From NCBI GenBank assembly GCA_013298805.1, contig JAAFIU010000006.1, positions 1 to 57,478 on the forward strand: 57,478 nt of DNA, read 5' to 3'. This stretch comes from Cytophagales bacterium. GTDB lineage: Bacteria; Bacteroidota; Bacteroidia; Cytophagales; Spirosomataceae. Positions within the stretch are counted from its first letter, which is position 1, and every line of letters starts with the position of its first letter. Below are positions 1 to 8,945 of this stretch, one piece after another. The notes below the pieces were generated by a model that ran no database searches, was not told where the DNA came from, and saw nothing but the letters and a program-made list of their open reading frames with translations. The position numbers were made by a program, and so were the translations under genes.

Positions 1-58
1 AGGTTTATCACCTTTTTAGATTCTCAATTCTTAAATAAAAATCATTAACAAAACCCCA

Positions 59-751
59 ATGGAAATGAAAATTTCAAGTCTCAAAAAGACCTTGACTGGT
101 CTTGTATTGCTCAGTGTATTGTTTACCACTCAAGCACAAGAAGTAAAAAAAGAACCTATTTTTGGTTCTGTATTAGAAAGAAAAATATCAAAAGATTCAA
201 CGAAAAACCATAGACCATTTAATCCATTAAAACCTGCTTTTTTTAGAATTGGGGTAATGGGAGGAAGTTTATTTGACTTAAATAATTCAAACAATGATAA
301 AGTTGGTGGCACAATGGGATTAAGAATTGAATATGGTTTTTCTAACCGTTTTTCAGTGGTAGGAGATTTTCAGGCAAATCATGCCAACAATACCACATTT
401 TCAAGAGGACAATCTTCATTGGGAATTAATTGGATGCCATTCAAAAGTAGAAGATTACAACCATATTTTGGTGTTGGAGCAGGTGTTGGAGGAAATGGTG
501 TTGGACGTTTGGGTAATGATGGACGTGGCAGTTTTGGACAAAGACTACCATTCGATAATGACAATGAATTAAATCGTCGTGATGCTCAAGGGTTCGCTTA
601 TGCAAGAACTGGTTTAAATTATATCCTTGCAAAAAGACTACTTGCTATTGGTGAAGCTTCTTATCAACTACCATTTAATAATTCTTCATCGAATGGAGGT
701 ATATCTCTGAGAGCAGGATTAGCTTATCAATTCGGGAGACACAAAAGATAA
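59..751 (+). CDS. Secreted outer-membrane beta-barrel protein, unknown role
   Basis: The 230-residue product begins with a signal peptide: a basic start, then a hydrophobic stretch ending near TTQAQ at about residue 27. After a short charged linker, the rest alternates hydrophobic and polar residues with many Gly, Asn and aromatic positions. It ends in a strand finishing LAYQFGRHKR, which resembles small outer-membrane beta-barrels of Bacteroidota. A second Met at codon 3 (position 65) could be the true start. It stands alone, with a hairpin terminator just downstream and the EamA gene converging on it. I cannot assign a substrate or partner. It could be a porin-like or structural barrel; nothing ties it to the aromatic genes. 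Confidence 0.7.
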   Translation: MEMKISSLKKTLTGLVLLSVLFTTQAQEVKKEPIFGSVLERKISKDSTKNHRPFNPLKPAFFRIGVMGGSLFDLNNSNNDKVGGTMGLRIEYGFSNRFSVVGDFQANHANNTTFSRGQSSLGINWMPFKSRRLQPYFGVGAGVGGNGVGRLGNDGRGSFGQRLPFDNDNELNRRDAQGFAYARTGLNYILAKRLLAIGEASYQLPFNNSSSNGGISLRAGLAYQFGRHKR

Positions 752-787
752 AACAAGTTTTAATAATATAGAGTTTAAGTGTTTTAT

Positions 788-817
788 AAACGCCGTAGAG
801 ATTCTCCACGGCGTTTA
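788..817. terminator. Bidirectional hairpin terminator
   Basis: A 13-bp stem beginning AAACGCCGT and returning as ACGGCGTTT, with one wobble-type mismatch, is followed by a T-rich run. It lies between the convergent ends of the beta-barrel gene and the EamA gene and could stop both transcripts. Confidence 0.7.
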
Positions 818-820
818 TTT

Positions 821-1243
821 TTATCTCCAAATCAATACTAAAAGTCCCGCCAAAACCAATATACCACCTGCAACTGTTTTGGCTGTCACTGGTTCTCGGA
901 GGAGGGTAAATGATAGCAATAAAGTTATTACGATAGAACCTTTATCTATCAGAGCCACATCTGAAACGTTGCCAATTTTGATGGCTCGGTAATAAAAAAT
1001 CCACGAAAGAGAGGTTGTAACACCTGACAAAGCTAAAAAACCGACGGTTTTCCAATTGAGTCCATCAAACTCTCGAATTTTATGCCATGCAAAAAAATTA
1101 AGGATTACCAAGCCAAAAACTACCGTTGTCCGAACGGCAAGTCCCAAATCAGCCGAAATATCTTTGAGACCGAACTTAGCTATCACAGAAGTTAGTCCTG
1201 CAAAAAACATTGAAAGAAGTGCTAAAATTATCCAGTTTTGCAT
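821..1243 (-). CDS. Single-domain EamA/DMT family membrane transporter
   Basis: The 140-residue product is almost entirely hydrophobic, with four to five membrane segments. It carries EamA-like features: an N-terminal SMFFAGLTSVIAKFGLK segment and a C-terminal LREPVTAKTVAGGILVLAGLL segment. Typical drug/metabolite transporters have two such domains in about 300 residues. This is a half-size version, a known single-EamA architecture that probably works as a dimer. The substrate is unknown. It is separated from pcaF upstream by about 140 bp that include a terminator-like hairpin, so it may not belong to the pca operon. Its stop lies against the shared terminator with the beta-barrel gene. Confidence 0.75.
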   Translation of the reverse strand: MQNWIILALLSMFFAGLTSVIAKFGLKDISADLGLAVRTTVVFGLVILNFFAWHKIREFDGLNWKTVGFLALSGVTTSLSWIFYYRAIKIGNVSDVALIDKGSIVITLLLSFTLLREPVTAKTVAGGILVLAGLLVLIWR

Positions 1244-1343
1244 AAAATTAAGGAGAAAGTTTGTGAAGATATACTACAAAATACGCTCAATTTATTTCAG
1301 ATGCAAAAGACTATAAAAATTAGAAGAGAAGATAAAGCAATAT

Positions 1344-1384
1344 ATTTTAGAGGGACACTTTAAAATCGGCTGCCCCTCTAAAAT
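1344..1384 (-). terminator. Hairpin at the end of the pca operon
   Basis: An 11-bp stem (ATTTTAGAGGG pairing with CCCTCTAAAAT) flanks a loop of about 19 nt. It overlaps the stop codon of pcaF and is A/T-rich on the far side, consistent with the end of the minus-strand pca transcript. The long loop makes it weaker than a classical terminator. Confidence 0.45.
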
Positions 1385-2592
1385 TATACTCTTTCAATAA
1401 TGACAGCATAGCCCATTCCTACGCCAATACACATAGAAATTAGTGCGTATTTTTTACTTTGTTTTTGCAGTTCAATACTTGCCGTTTGAATGATACGAGT
1501 ACCTGACATTCCGAGGGGATGTCCCAAAGCAATAGCTCCTCCGTTTGGATTTACCCTTGGGTCGTTATCGTCAATTCCTAAGTTGCGAGTAACGGCTAAA
1601 CACTGAGCGGCGAAGGCTTCGTTGAACTCAATAACATCCATATCATCAAGCGTCAAACCTGCTTTTTTAAGTGCTTTTTGAGATGCTCCCACAGGTCCAA
1701 TTCCCATAATTCTTGGCTCTACTCCTACCACAGCTGATGAGACAATTCTTGCTTTTGGCGTTAAATTGTAGGTTTTAATAGCATTTTCAGAAGCTAAAAA
1801 CATGGCTGCTGAACCGTCATTTAGACCTGCGGCATTTCCTGCGGTTACGCTTCCTCCTTCTTTTTTGAAAGCAGGTTTCAAAGTCGCTAATTTTTCGAGC
1901 GTTGAACTTGGTTTTACAAATTCATCTTTGTCAAAAATACTGATTTCACCTTTTTTCAAAGAAACTTCAACTCCAATAATTTCTTCGGCAAATCTTCCAG
2001 AAATTTGAGCTTGGGCGGCTTTTTGTTGTGAATTGTAAGCAAATAAATCTTGGGCTTCTCGGCTGATATTATACATTTCTACCAAGTTTTCGGCCGTCAT
2101 TCCCATCGCATCTGTTCCGTACATTTTTTGCATCAGAGGGTTGATAAAACGCCAACCGAAGCTGGAATCAAACATTTGTGCATCGTTTCCGAAGGGCTTT
2201 GAGGTTTTAGAAATTACCCAAGGACTACGAGTCATGTGTTCCATACCACCCGCAATCATGATTTCGGCATCACCTACTTGAATACTACGAGACGCATCAA
2301 CAACCGCCGACATTCCCGAAGCACAAAGACGATTGACCGTTTGGGCAGGAACTGTATGTGGCAAACCTGCCAATAATGTTGCCATACGAGCCACATTTCG
2401 GTTGTCTTCTCCTGCCTGATTATGATTGCCGAGAATGACTTCATCAATCATTTCCACGGGAATATTTGGGTTTCTTTTGATTAATTCTTTGATGGTCAAT
2501 GCCGCTAAATCGTCAGCTCTGACGGTTGATAAACTTCCACCAAAACTACCAATGGGCGTTCTGATGGCATCTATGATATATGATTGATTCAT
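1384..2592 (-). CDS. pcaF: 3-oxoadipyl-CoA/acetyl-CoA thiolase (last step of beta-ketoadipate pathway)
   Basis: This thiolase would split 3-oxoadipyl-CoA with CoA into succinyl-CoA and acetyl-CoA. From the Met at 2592 it is 402 residues long, normal for the family. It shows the acylated Cys90 in NRLCASGM, the GNAAGLNDG loop, the NEAFAAQ motif, the GHPLGMSG histidine motif and the C-terminal Cys in SMCIGVGMG. An upstream in-frame Met (2649) would place 19 extra residues across a perfect palindrome (2608-2640), so I chose 2592. It is the last gene of the pca cluster, 79 bp after the CoA-transferase. A general acetoacetyl-CoA thiolase role cannot be ruled out by sequence alone, but the context favours PcaF. 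Confidence 0.9.
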   Translation of the reverse strand: MNQSYIIDAIRTPIGSFGGSLSTVRADDLAALTIKELIKRNPNIPVEMIDEVILGNHNQAGEDNRNVARMATLLAGLPHTVPAQTVNRLCASGMSAVVDASRSIQVGDAEIMIAGGMEHMTRSPWVISKTSKPFGNDAQMFDSSFGWRFINPLMQKMYGTDAMGMTAENLVEMYNISREAQDLFAYNSQQKAAQAQISGRFAEEIIGVEVSLKKGEISIFDKDEFVKPSSTLEKLATLKPAFKKEGGSVTAGNAAGLNDGSAAMFLASENAIKTYNLTPKARIVSSAVVGVEPRIMGIGPVGASQKALKKAGLTLDDMDVIEFNEAFAAQCLAVTRNLGIDDNDPRVNPNGGAIALGHPLGMSGTRIIQTASIELQKQSKKYALISMCIGVGMGYAVIIERV

Positions 2593-2607
2593 TTGTTTTC
2601 TTAAATT

Positions 2608-2640
2608 AACTTCCCGAAAGTTTAAAACTTTCGGGAAGTT
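2608..2640. repeat. Perfect intergenic palindrome between pcaIJ and pcaF
   Basis: The arm AACTTCCCGAAAGTTT is repeated in exact reverse complement after a single A. Related hairpins with paired base changes occur at 50003-50036, and a half copy lies at 41135-41150. It sits inside the operon, so it may be an RNA-processing or attenuation hairpin rather than a full terminator. Confidence 0.75.
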
Positions 2641-2671
2641 TGTCGACAATTGATTAAAACTAAAATATTCA

Positions 2672-4018
2672 CTAAGTCAAGTTCTCAATAAAATCAGCAC
2701 TTGTTTTTGCTCTTACATCTTCCAAAGTAGCATTTGGCATTAACTCAATTAAAGTTAATTTCCCTTCTGGATAAGCGAAAACGGCTAAATCGGTAATGAT
2801 TAAATCTACAACTCCTGCCGCAGTTAATGGCAATACACAAGAAGGAACAATTTTAGCCGAACCGTCTGGATTGGTATGCGTCATGGTGATGATTAAACGC
2901 TTTGCTCCTTTGGCTAAATCCATTGCACCGCCAACGCCCAAAAGTGGTTTATTGGGTACTGCCCAATTGGCTAAATTAGCAGATTCGTCACATTCTAAAC
3001 CACCCATAATGGCAACATCAATGTGTTTTCCACGAATCATAGCAAAAGAATCGGCACTATCAAAATAACTACTGCCTTTCAATGCCGTTACGGGAATTTT
3101 CCCTGCATTTACGGGATAATCCATCGCTCCACCCCCATCGGTTGGTACTGGGCCAACGCCTAACATTCCGTTTTCAGTGTGTAAAATCACGCCGTGTTCT
3201 TCGGTAATTAAATCAGCTACTAAGGTCGGAATGCCGATTCCTAAGTTTACGACATCTCCTTTTTGCAATTCTTGTAAAGCACGTTTTGCCATGTTCATCC
3301 TACTTTCATCTACTTTTTTAGAAGATGAAACCGAAGCCGAAGAACCTAAATCTTCAAGGGTGATTTTGGCTTCTACCAAATAATCTACAAAACAACCTTG
3401 GGTATGAATAAATTCGGGAGCAATTTCGCCAACTGGTACAATTTCTTCCACTTCGGCAATGACTAAATCTGCAGCGGTTGCCATTGCTTTATTAAAGTTA
3501 TTTTCGGTCATTCGGTACTGTAAATTCCCTGCGGTATCGGCTCTCCAAGCACGAATAAAGGCTACATTTCCACGAATTCCTTTGATAAAAACTTGCTCTT
3601 CGCCATCAATAATTTTGGTTTCACGACCTTGGGCAATTAATGTACCTGCCGAAGTTGGCGTATAAAAACCACCAATACCCGCACCACCCGCACGAATGGC
3701 TTCGGCAAGTGTTCCTTGCGGTAAAAGTTCGTATTCCACTTCACCACTTTGAGCTGCTTTTACGGCATCGGGATTAGACGTAAAAAATGAACCAATCATT
3801 TTTTTGAGTTGTCCATTTCTTAGTAAACGACCACCGCCAAGTCCTGCTTCGCCCGTATTATTTCCAATGAATGTAAGATTCTTTGTGCCAATTTCAGCCA
3901 ATGCGTGCATTAAGTGAACGGGATTTCCTGTCATTCCAAAACCGCCTTGTAGTAAGGTATCACCATCTTTTACCATTTTTGCGGCAGTTTCTAAATCAAT
4001 AATTGGAACTTGTTTCAT
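2672..4018 (-). CDS. pcaIJ: Fused 3-oxoadipate:succinyl-CoA transferase, alpha and beta subunits
   Basis: The product would move CoA from succinyl-CoA to 3-oxoadipate. Residues 1 to about 225 match the alpha subunit ([16 protein letters not shown] start, then [16 protein letters not shown]). A linker of about 20 residues follows, and residues about 240-448 match the beta subunit ([19 protein letters not shown]). The catalytic Glu lies in [11 protein letters not shown] at about residue 282. The two subunits are usually separate genes, pcaI and pcaJ; here they form one 448-residue chain. An acetoacetate (Scot-type) role is possible by family, but the position between pobA and pcaF supports oxoadipate. 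It is followed by pcaF and preceded by a 268-bp gap with two hairpins. Confidence 0.9.
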   Translation of the reverse strand: MKQVPIIDLETAAKMVKDGDTLLQGGFGMTGNPVHLMHALAEIGTKNLTFIGNNTGEAGLGGGRLLRNGQLKKMIGSFFTSNPDAVKAAQSGEVEYELLPQGTLAEAIRAGGAGIGGFYTPTSAGTLIAQGRETKIIDGEEQVFIKGIRGNVAFIRAWRADTAGNLQYRMTENNFNKAMATAADLVIAEVEEIVPVGEIAPEFIHTQGCFVDYLVEAKITLEDLGSSASVSSSKKVDESRMNMAKRALQELQKGDVVNLGIGIPTLVADLITEEHGVILHTENGMLGVGPVPTDGGGAMDYPVNAGKIPVTALKGSSYFDSADSFAMIRGKHIDVAIMGGLECDESANLANWAVPNKPLLGVGGAMDLAKGAKRLIITMTHTNPDGSAKIVPSCVLPLTAAGVVDLIITDLAVFAYPEGKLTLIELMPNATLEDVRAKTSADFIENLT

Positions 4019-4038
4019 TTATATTCTGAGTTTGTTAT

Positions 4039-4200
4039 TGAAGCTGTTTAAACTTTCTATTTCGGCTTAAAATTGTCTCTTTTTCAATCCTATTCTTCAA
4101 AATTCTTTCAACGTAGCTCTGCTATGCTTCAAGAATTTTAAAAAACAAGATTGGAAAATAACCTAATTTAAACTCAAAATAAAAAGTTTAAACAGCTTCA
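4039..4200. repeat. 162-bp imperfect inverted repeat (MITE-like or structured element)
   Basis: The outer 18 bp are exact complements: TGAAGCTGTTTAAACTTT at 4039-4056 and its reverse complement at 4183-4200. The inner parts of both arms still align in long blocks, including the CAATC and AAAATTCTT segments. They close on a centre around 4113-4120 with CGTAGCTCTGCTATG. The whole gap between pobA and pcaIJ can therefore fold back on itself. No coding capacity is seen. Confidence 0.7.
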
Positions 4201-4215
4201 TTATTCTAAATTCAT

Positions 4216-4250
4216 AACCCTCCCAAGCATTTTTAGTGCTTGGGAGGGTT
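4216..4250. repeat. Hairpin downstream of pobA
   Basis: The stem AACCCTCCCAAGCA (14 bp) is exact, with a 7-nt loop. It lies 37 bp downstream of the pobA stop and may end or process the pobA transcript before pcaIJ. Confidence 0.65.
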
Positions 4251-4286
4251 GATTTCATGCTTTATGTTACAGGTTACAAATCTGTG

Positions 4287-5477
4287 TTACTCAAAAGTTT
4301 CAAAAGGTAAGCCTACGTAGTTTTCGGCAATGGTGGTTGCATACGCTTTTGATAAACTGATATAGTCGAATTTTGCTTTTTGCAAGTGATTGGTAAACGA
4401 CCCGTGTTCGTCTTGTTTATGAAATAATGTGGTCATAAAGTTTGAGAAATCTTGAGCTCTCCAAATTCTTTTCAAGGCAATGGTCGAATAATTATCTAAA
4501 CCTTCCATCGAATTATTTTTGTAGAAATCCACTAATCCATCTACCAAATGTTTAACATCAGCAACGGCCAAATTTAAGCCTTTCCCTCCCGTTGGTGGAA
4601 CAATATGTGCCGCATCTCCCGCTAAAAACAACCTTCCTGATTGCATATTATCAATGAAAAAACTTCTCATTGGGGTTATACTTTTTTCAAAAATTGGTCC
4701 TGAATTCAAAGTCCAGCCTTCTGTACCCAGACGAATTGAAAGTTCTTCCCAAATTCTTTCGTCAGTCCAATTATCCACGTGGTCATCGTTCTCTACTTGA
4801 ATATACAAACGGCTTACTTTCTCCGAACGTAAACTATGCAAGGCAAAACCATTTCGGTGATAAGCATAAATTAGCTCTTCGGACGAAGGAGCAACATTTG
4901 CCAAAATACCCAACCAACTAAATGGATACGTTACCGAAAACTCATTGAAAGAATCTTTCGGCATAGTTTTACGACCAATACCATGAAAACCGTCGCAAGC
5001 AGCTACAAAATCACATTCTAAAACACCTTCTTCTCCTTGGTATTCAAAATGGATTTTGGGGTTATCACCGTCAAAACCTTCAATTTTTGTGGCTTCTGCT
5101 TCAAAATATAGTTTTCCTCCACCAGATAACCACGCTTCTGTCAAGTCTTTTACTACTTCTTGCTGACCGTAAATGGTAATATTTCTACCATTGGTTAATT
5201 CGCCAAAAGGGACACGAATTCTCTTTCCGTCAAAATTCAAATACACACCGTGATGCTCTTGCCCTTCTTTTACAAGTCTATCGGCAAGTCCTAATTCTTT
5301 ATAAATATCTACGGTATTTTGTTCTAATAATCCTGCTCTTACCCGTGACTGTGAGTATTCACGGCTACGATTTTCCAGAATTACCGAATCAATTCCATGC
5401 TTTTTCAACCAATGTGCAAGCGTAAGCCCAGCAGGGCCAGCTCCGATAATACCAACTTGGGTTTTAATATGTTTCAT
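4287..5477 (-). CDS. pobA: 4-hydroxybenzoate 3-monooxygenase (p-hydroxybenzoate hydroxylase)
   Basis: This flavin monooxygenase hydroxylates 4-hydroxybenzoate to protocatechuate using NAD(P)H and oxygen. The 396-residue length fits the family (about 394). Seen in the sequence are the FAD motif GAGPAG near residue 11, the class signature RVRAGLLEQ, the mid-protein DG motif in ACDGFHGIGR, the YPFSWLG segment that contains the substrate-binding Tyr in known enzymes, and the GDAAHIVPPTGGKGLN FAD/ribityl motif. It lies in the pca cluster, 46 bp downstream of the pcaDC fusion, and feeds its product directly to PcaGH. The gene placement makes 4-hydroxybenzoate, a natural breakdown product of p-coumarate and of flavonoid B rings, an expected growth substrate. 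Confidence 0.95.
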   Translation of the reverse strand: MKHIKTQVGIIGAGPAGLTLAHWLKKHGIDSVILENRSREYSQSRVRAGLLEQNTVDIYKELGLADRLVKEGQEHHGVYLNFDGKRIRVPFGELTNGRNITIYGQQEVVKDLTEAWLSGGGKLYFEAEATKIEGFDGDNPKIHFEYQGEEGVLECDFVAACDGFHGIGRKTMPKDSFNEFSVTYPFSWLGILANVAPSSEELIYAYHRNGFALHSLRSEKVSRLYIQVENDDHVDNWTDERIWEELSIRLGTEGWTLNSGPIFEKSITPMRSFFIDNMQSGRLFLAGDAAHIVPPTGGKGLNLAVADVKHLVDGLVDFYKNNSMEGLDNYSTIALKRIWRAQDFSNFMTTLFHKQDEHGSFTNHLQKAKFDYISLSKAYATTIAENYVGLPFETFE

Positions 5478-5523
5478 TTTTTATTAGCGAAATGTTGTTG
5501 TAAGCGGTTAATGAAAAAATACT

Positions 5524-6651
5524 TTATACGATGCCATTTTCTTTAAAAACATCCATCGCCAAATGAAAGGCATCATTGGCAGCAGGTAAGCCACAATAAA
5601 TGGCTGATTGCATGATTACTTCTTTGATTTCGGCAACGGTTACGCCGTTATTGAAGGCGGCTTTTACGTGCATTTTAAATTCATTTGGACGGTTCAAAGC
5701 AATGAGCATTGCCATCGTTATCAGGCTCTTTTCTCGCTTGGCTAATTCGGGACGAGTCCAGATTTCACCCCAAGCGTATTTGGTGATAAATTCCTGAAAA
5801 TCAGCATTGAAATGATTTATATTTCCAATAGCTTTATCGACGTGAGCATTTCCCAAAACGGTACGTCTGACGTGCATTCCTTTTTCAAAAATGGTTTCTC
5901 CTGCAATAAATTCAATGATGGTTTTGGCAAATTCTTTGGGTAATTCGGTCGCTGATAAATGCCGAGCGTGAAGAATTCTGAGATGAGAATCTGGAATTTC
6001 ATTGGCAATAAATTCAGCTTGTTCCACATTGGTTACGGGGTCTTCATCGCCCGTAATAACCAAAGTTTCAACGGATACTTTTTGTAATTCTGCTCTAAAA
6101 TCCGCATCACGAATGGCGGCACAACAATTGCAATATCCTTCAACATTACTACGTAAAAACATGGCGTGCGTTTCGGCAACTCGTTGAGGATTTTTTACTC
6201 TAAAATCTTCGGTAAACCATCTCTCCATCGTGTCTTCCACAATGGCTTGCATTCCGTGTGCTTTTAGGGTTGTAATACGTCCGTTCCATCTTTCGTCGTT
6301 ACCAATTTTTGCCCCTGTATTGCACACGATGAGTTTTTTGATACGATTTGGATAGTTTAAACCCAACCATTGACCAATTAATCCACCCATTGAAAGCCCA
6401 CAAAAATAGGCTTCTGAAATGTTGAGTTGATCTAATAAATCAATCACATCTTGCCCCAAAAGAGCAATGGTATAAGGTTCGGGAGTTACTTCGCTACGTC
6501 CGTGTCCACGAGTGTCGTACTGTAAAACTCTGAAATAGGGAAGTAAATACGGGACAACTTCGTCCCACATCATCATTTCTGAACCCAATGAGTTAGAAAA
6601 AATCAACACTGGACTATTGGGTGTTCCTTGAATTTTATAGTTTGTTTGCAT
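5524..6651 (-). CDS. pcaL: Bifunctional 3-oxoadipate enol-lactonase / 4-carboxymuconolactone decarboxylase
   Basis: Residues 1 to about 255 are an alpha/beta hydrolase (PcaD) with oxyanion region SNSLGSEMMMWD, nucleophile Ser87 in CGLSMGG, an acidic residue in TGDEDPVTN and a His in ARHLSATE. Residues about 258-375 are a carboxymuconolactone decarboxylase (PcaC) domain, from GMHVRRTVLG to the end. The fused protein would decarboxylate gamma-carboxymuconolactone and hydrolyse the resulting enol-lactone to 3-oxoadipate. The same PcaD-PcaC order is known as PcaL in actinobacteria and some other groups. It lies between pcaB and pobA, with two palindromes in the 138-bp gap upstream. Confidence 0.93.
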   Translation of the reverse strand: MQTNYKIQGTPNSPVLIFSNSLGSEMMMWDEVVPYLLPYFRVLQYDTRGHGRSEVTPEPYTIALLGQDVIDLLDQLNISEAYFCGLSMGGLIGQWLGLNYPNRIKKLIVCNTGAKIGNDERWNGRITTLKAHGMQAIVEDTMERWFTEDFRVKNPQRVAETHAMFLRSNVEGYCNCCAAIRDADFRAELQKVSVETLVITGDEDPVTNVEQAEFIANEIPDSHLRILHARHLSATELPKEFAKTIIEFIAGETIFEKGMHVRRTVLGNAHVDKAIGNINHFNADFQEFITKYAWGEIWTRPELAKREKSLITMAMLIALNRPNEFKMHVKAAFNNGVTVAEIKEVIMQSAIYCGLPAANDAFHLAMDVFKENGIV

Positions 6652-6669
6652 TGTGTTTCGGTCAGATTT

Positions 6670-6704
6670 AACTCTTCTAAGGGTTTAAAACCCTTAGAAG
6701 AGTT
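6670..6704. repeat. Perfect palindrome upstream of the pcaDC fusion
   Basis: The 17-bp arm AACTCTTCTAAGGGTTT returns exactly after one central A. It belongs to the AAGGGTTT-AAACCCTT hairpin type also seen at 6751-6781 and 47618-47654. Confidence 0.75.
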
Positions 6705-6750
6705 TGTTTCTTAATCTAATCTTTTCTCAAAATTCCATCAATTGAATTAA

Positions 6751-6781
6751 CCCTCCTAAGGGTCTGAAACCCTTAGGAGGG
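6751..6781. repeat. Second hairpin in the pcaB-pcaDC gap
   Basis: The 13-bp arm CCCTCCTAAGGGT pairs exactly across a 5-nt loop. Together with 6670-6704 it forms a tandem pair of diverged but fully paired hairpins in one 138-bp gap, 9 bp from the pcaB stop. Confidence 0.75.
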
Positions 6782-6789
6782 ATTTTAAT

Positions 6790-8103
6790 CTAAACCTTGC
6801 CCAAAATCCCATCAATAATTTCCAAACTTAAACCAATGGAATTTTCGGGTTTGAAGAGTTCGTTTAATTCGTTTTCGGATAAATCAACGGATAATTCTAT
6901 CAGTTTTTCTTTCAAATGTTTATGTTCTGAAACGGCTGATTTACAGGCATTTTCTACCAATTCATGTGCCGCTGATTTCCCAATTTTGGAAGCTAAAGCC
7001 AATGAAACATTTTCGGCATAAATCAAACCTTGCGTGATTTCGAGGTTTTCTAACATTCGGTTTTCATCTACTTCCAAACTCTCAATTAATTCAATGCCAC
7101 GCTCTAATGTTCCTGCGGTAAGTTTCATAATTTCGGTTAAAACTTCCCATTCAGAATGCCAAAGTCCTGCCGAACGCTCATGCTCTTGTGCCATTCCCGA
7201 AAGCATCGTTGACACCAAATGCGGTACTCGATTTGCATTTGCCAAAATTGCTGTTGACGTAACTGGATTTCGTTTATGGGGCATTGTACTTGAACCACCT
7301 TTTCCTGCCGCTGCTCCTTCAAACACCTCTCCTACTTCGGTCTGCATTAATAGCGTAACGTCTTTGGCAATTTTGCCCAGACCTCCATTTAAAATTCCCA
7401 AAACAGAAGCAAATTCAGCTAAATTGTCCCTATTTGAATGCCAAGAATTTGCTGTTTCTACATCCAAAATCTCCGCAAAAAGAGCTTTTACTTTTGGGTT
7501 TATTTGCTGATTTTGACTACCAACTGCACCCGCTAATTGAATCACTAAAACTCGTTTTTTAGCCTCCTCAATCCTTACTTTTGAACGAACAATACTTTCT
7601 AACCACAAAGCCGTTTTCAAGCCAAAAGTGATTGGTTTGGCTTGTTGCAGAAGCGTTCTGCCAATCATAAATGTATTGCAGTGCTTATTGGTTAGCGTAA
7701 TTAAATGGTGTTCTAAAAGTCCAATTCGCTCCTCTAACCAATCAATAAAATCTTTGATTTGTAAAACCGTTGCCGTGTCCACTACATCTTGACTGGTTGC
7801 TCCTAAATGGACATATTTTGCGGCTTCGGAGTCTTTCTGTTTAACGATTTCCGTCAATTGTTTTACCAATGGAATAGCAGCATTTCCACTCAATTTTATG
7901 TCCGTTTTGAGGCGTTCAAAATCAATAAAATCGGTATGGCAACATTGCCCAATTATTTCAGCGGCAGAAGTTGGAATTACTCCTTCTTTGGCTTGTGAAA
8001 CCGCTAAAGTGGCTTCAAATTGTAGCATTTCAGCGACTACATTCTTATCAGAAAATAGTTCGTTGATTTCGCTTGAATAGAATATTTCGGAGTATAAACT
8101 CAT
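6790..8103 (-). CDS. pcaB: 3-carboxy-cis,cis-muconate cycloisomerase
   Basis: This member of the fumarase/aspartase superfamily would lactonise beta-carboxymuconate, the ring-cleavage product of protocatechuate, to gamma-carboxymuconolactone. The 437-residue protein shows the superfamily signature GSSTMPHKRNP at about residues 270-280. It also shows the N-terminal TSQDVVDTA segment and the SGNAAIPLVKQL region seen in CMLE enzymes. Its ATG overlaps the TGA of pcaG by 4 bp, indicating translational coupling. An adenylosuccinate lyase role is unlikely given the pca context. Confidence 0.93.
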   Translation of the reverse strand: MSLYSEIFYSSEINELFSDKNVVAEMLQFEATLAVSQAKEGVIPTSAAEIIGQCCHTDFIDFERLKTDIKLSGNAAIPLVKQLTEIVKQKDSEAAKYVHLGATSQDVVDTATVLQIKDFIDWLEERIGLLEHHLITLTNKHCNTFMIGRTLLQQAKPITFGLKTALWLESIVRSKVRIEEAKKRVLVIQLAGAVGSQNQQINPKVKALFAEILDVETANSWHSNRDNLAEFASVLGILNGGLGKIAKDVTLLMQTEVGEVFEGAAAGKGGSSTMPHKRNPVTSTAILANANRVPHLVSTMLSGMAQEHERSAGLWHSEWEVLTEIMKLTAGTLERGIELIESLEVDENRMLENLEITQGLIYAENVSLALASKIGKSAAHELVENACKSAVSEHKHLKEKLIELSVDLSENELNELFKPENSIGLSLEIIDGILGKV

Positions 8104-8624
8104 ATCTCAAAAAACACAGTTTCGTTTCCGCCCTGCATATAAATGTTGAACTCGTAAGTTGACCCATTTTTCTGAGCAATCAATGTTTTTCTTCTTTCTT
8201 TTTCAATAGAATTCAAAACTTCGTCTTTTTCATTCAGAATAACTTCATCCGAAAAGTAAATTCTTGTGTATGAATGAATTAGCTGTCCACGCATGAAAAT
8301 AATGACCGTCAAATACGGAGCTTGTCCATTTACCGATTCGGGTTTGATGGTATGAAAAATGAATCTACTTTGTGGGTCAGTCCCCGTTCCGAATCTACCA
8401 AAAAGTTGATTTTCACCATCATTTTGCCAAATTTCAATCATGGCATCTGGAATGACATTATTCTCTCCATCAAAGACTTTTCCGACAATGGTGACTGCCT
8501 CTGGATGCTCCGTTGGATTTACCATTACGTTCTCAACTAAACTTTTAAAATTATAAAAATACTGCTCTGGCGTAAGGCTATAAGCAAAGTATGGGCCTAC
8601 GGTTTGAGATGGAGTCTGTTTCAT
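8100..8624 (-). CDS. pcaG: Protocatechuate 3,4-dioxygenase alpha subunit
   Basis: The 174-residue product starts with the family motif PSQTVGPYF and continues with the intradiol dioxygenase beta-sandwich (VFDGENNVIPDAMIEIWQND). It ends with ERRKTLIA, which holds the substrate-contact Arg known from the family. Like other alpha subunits it lacks the iron ligands, which are in PcaH. It is coupled to pcaB by a 4-bp overlap but lies 321 bp from pcaH, a larger gap than is usual for these two genes. Confidence 0.93.
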   Translation of the reverse strand: MKQTPSQTVGPYFAYSLTPEQYFYNFKSLVENVMVNPTEHPEAVTIVGKVFDGENNVIPDAMIEIWQNDGENQLFGRFGTGTDPQSRFIFHTIKPESVNGQAPYLTVIIFMRGQLIHSYTRIYFSDEVILNEKDEVLNSIEKERRKTLIAQKNGSTYEFNIYMQGGNETVFFEI

Positions 8625-8945
8625 TTTTATTTATAAATTATGATGAGTCATCAACAAATATTTCGATTATCAAAAGTGGATATTAAAATTATTTTAGTCT
8701 TTATCCAAAAATCTAAATTTCCCCTATTTATCTCCTTACTTTTCTTGTCTTGATACAAGAAAAGTAACAAAAGAAAATCAAGAAATTCCGAAACTCGCCG
8801 AGCGTCGGTCGCTACGCTCAAACAGCGGAATTTCATTATCCCTAAAACAACCCTATTAGTTCTTAAATGATTGCAAAATCTCAATGGACTTATTATGAGG
8901 AAGTTCATCATTCATAACTCATCATTTATCATTCAACATTAAAGA
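8625..8945. other. Intergenic pcaH-pcaG gap with a repeat element
   Basis: The 321-bp gap holds no convincing gene. It contains a 13-bp inverted repeat (TTACTTTTCTTGT at 8736-8748, returning at 8755-8767). A second pair, GAAATTCCG (8782-8790) and CGGAATTTC (8826-8834), encloses a GC-rich core. The text resembles a dispersed repeat common in Cytophagales spacers, from memory. It separates the two subunits of one enzyme, so it was probably inserted into the operon. Confidence 0.55.

Noticed and set aside
2593-2649. An N-terminal extension of the thiolase
   Set aside because: The 19 extra codons cross a perfect palindrome, and the family starts at the downstream Met.
7034-7510. A 158-codon open frame on the plus strand
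   Set aside because: It lies wholly antisense to pcaB, whose family signature and coupling to pcaG are clear. The translation is Ser/Phe-rich and matches no known pattern.
8651-8911. An 86-codon minus-strand frame between pcaH and pcaG
   Set aside because: It overlaps the inverted repeats of the spacer and its translation is low-complexity.
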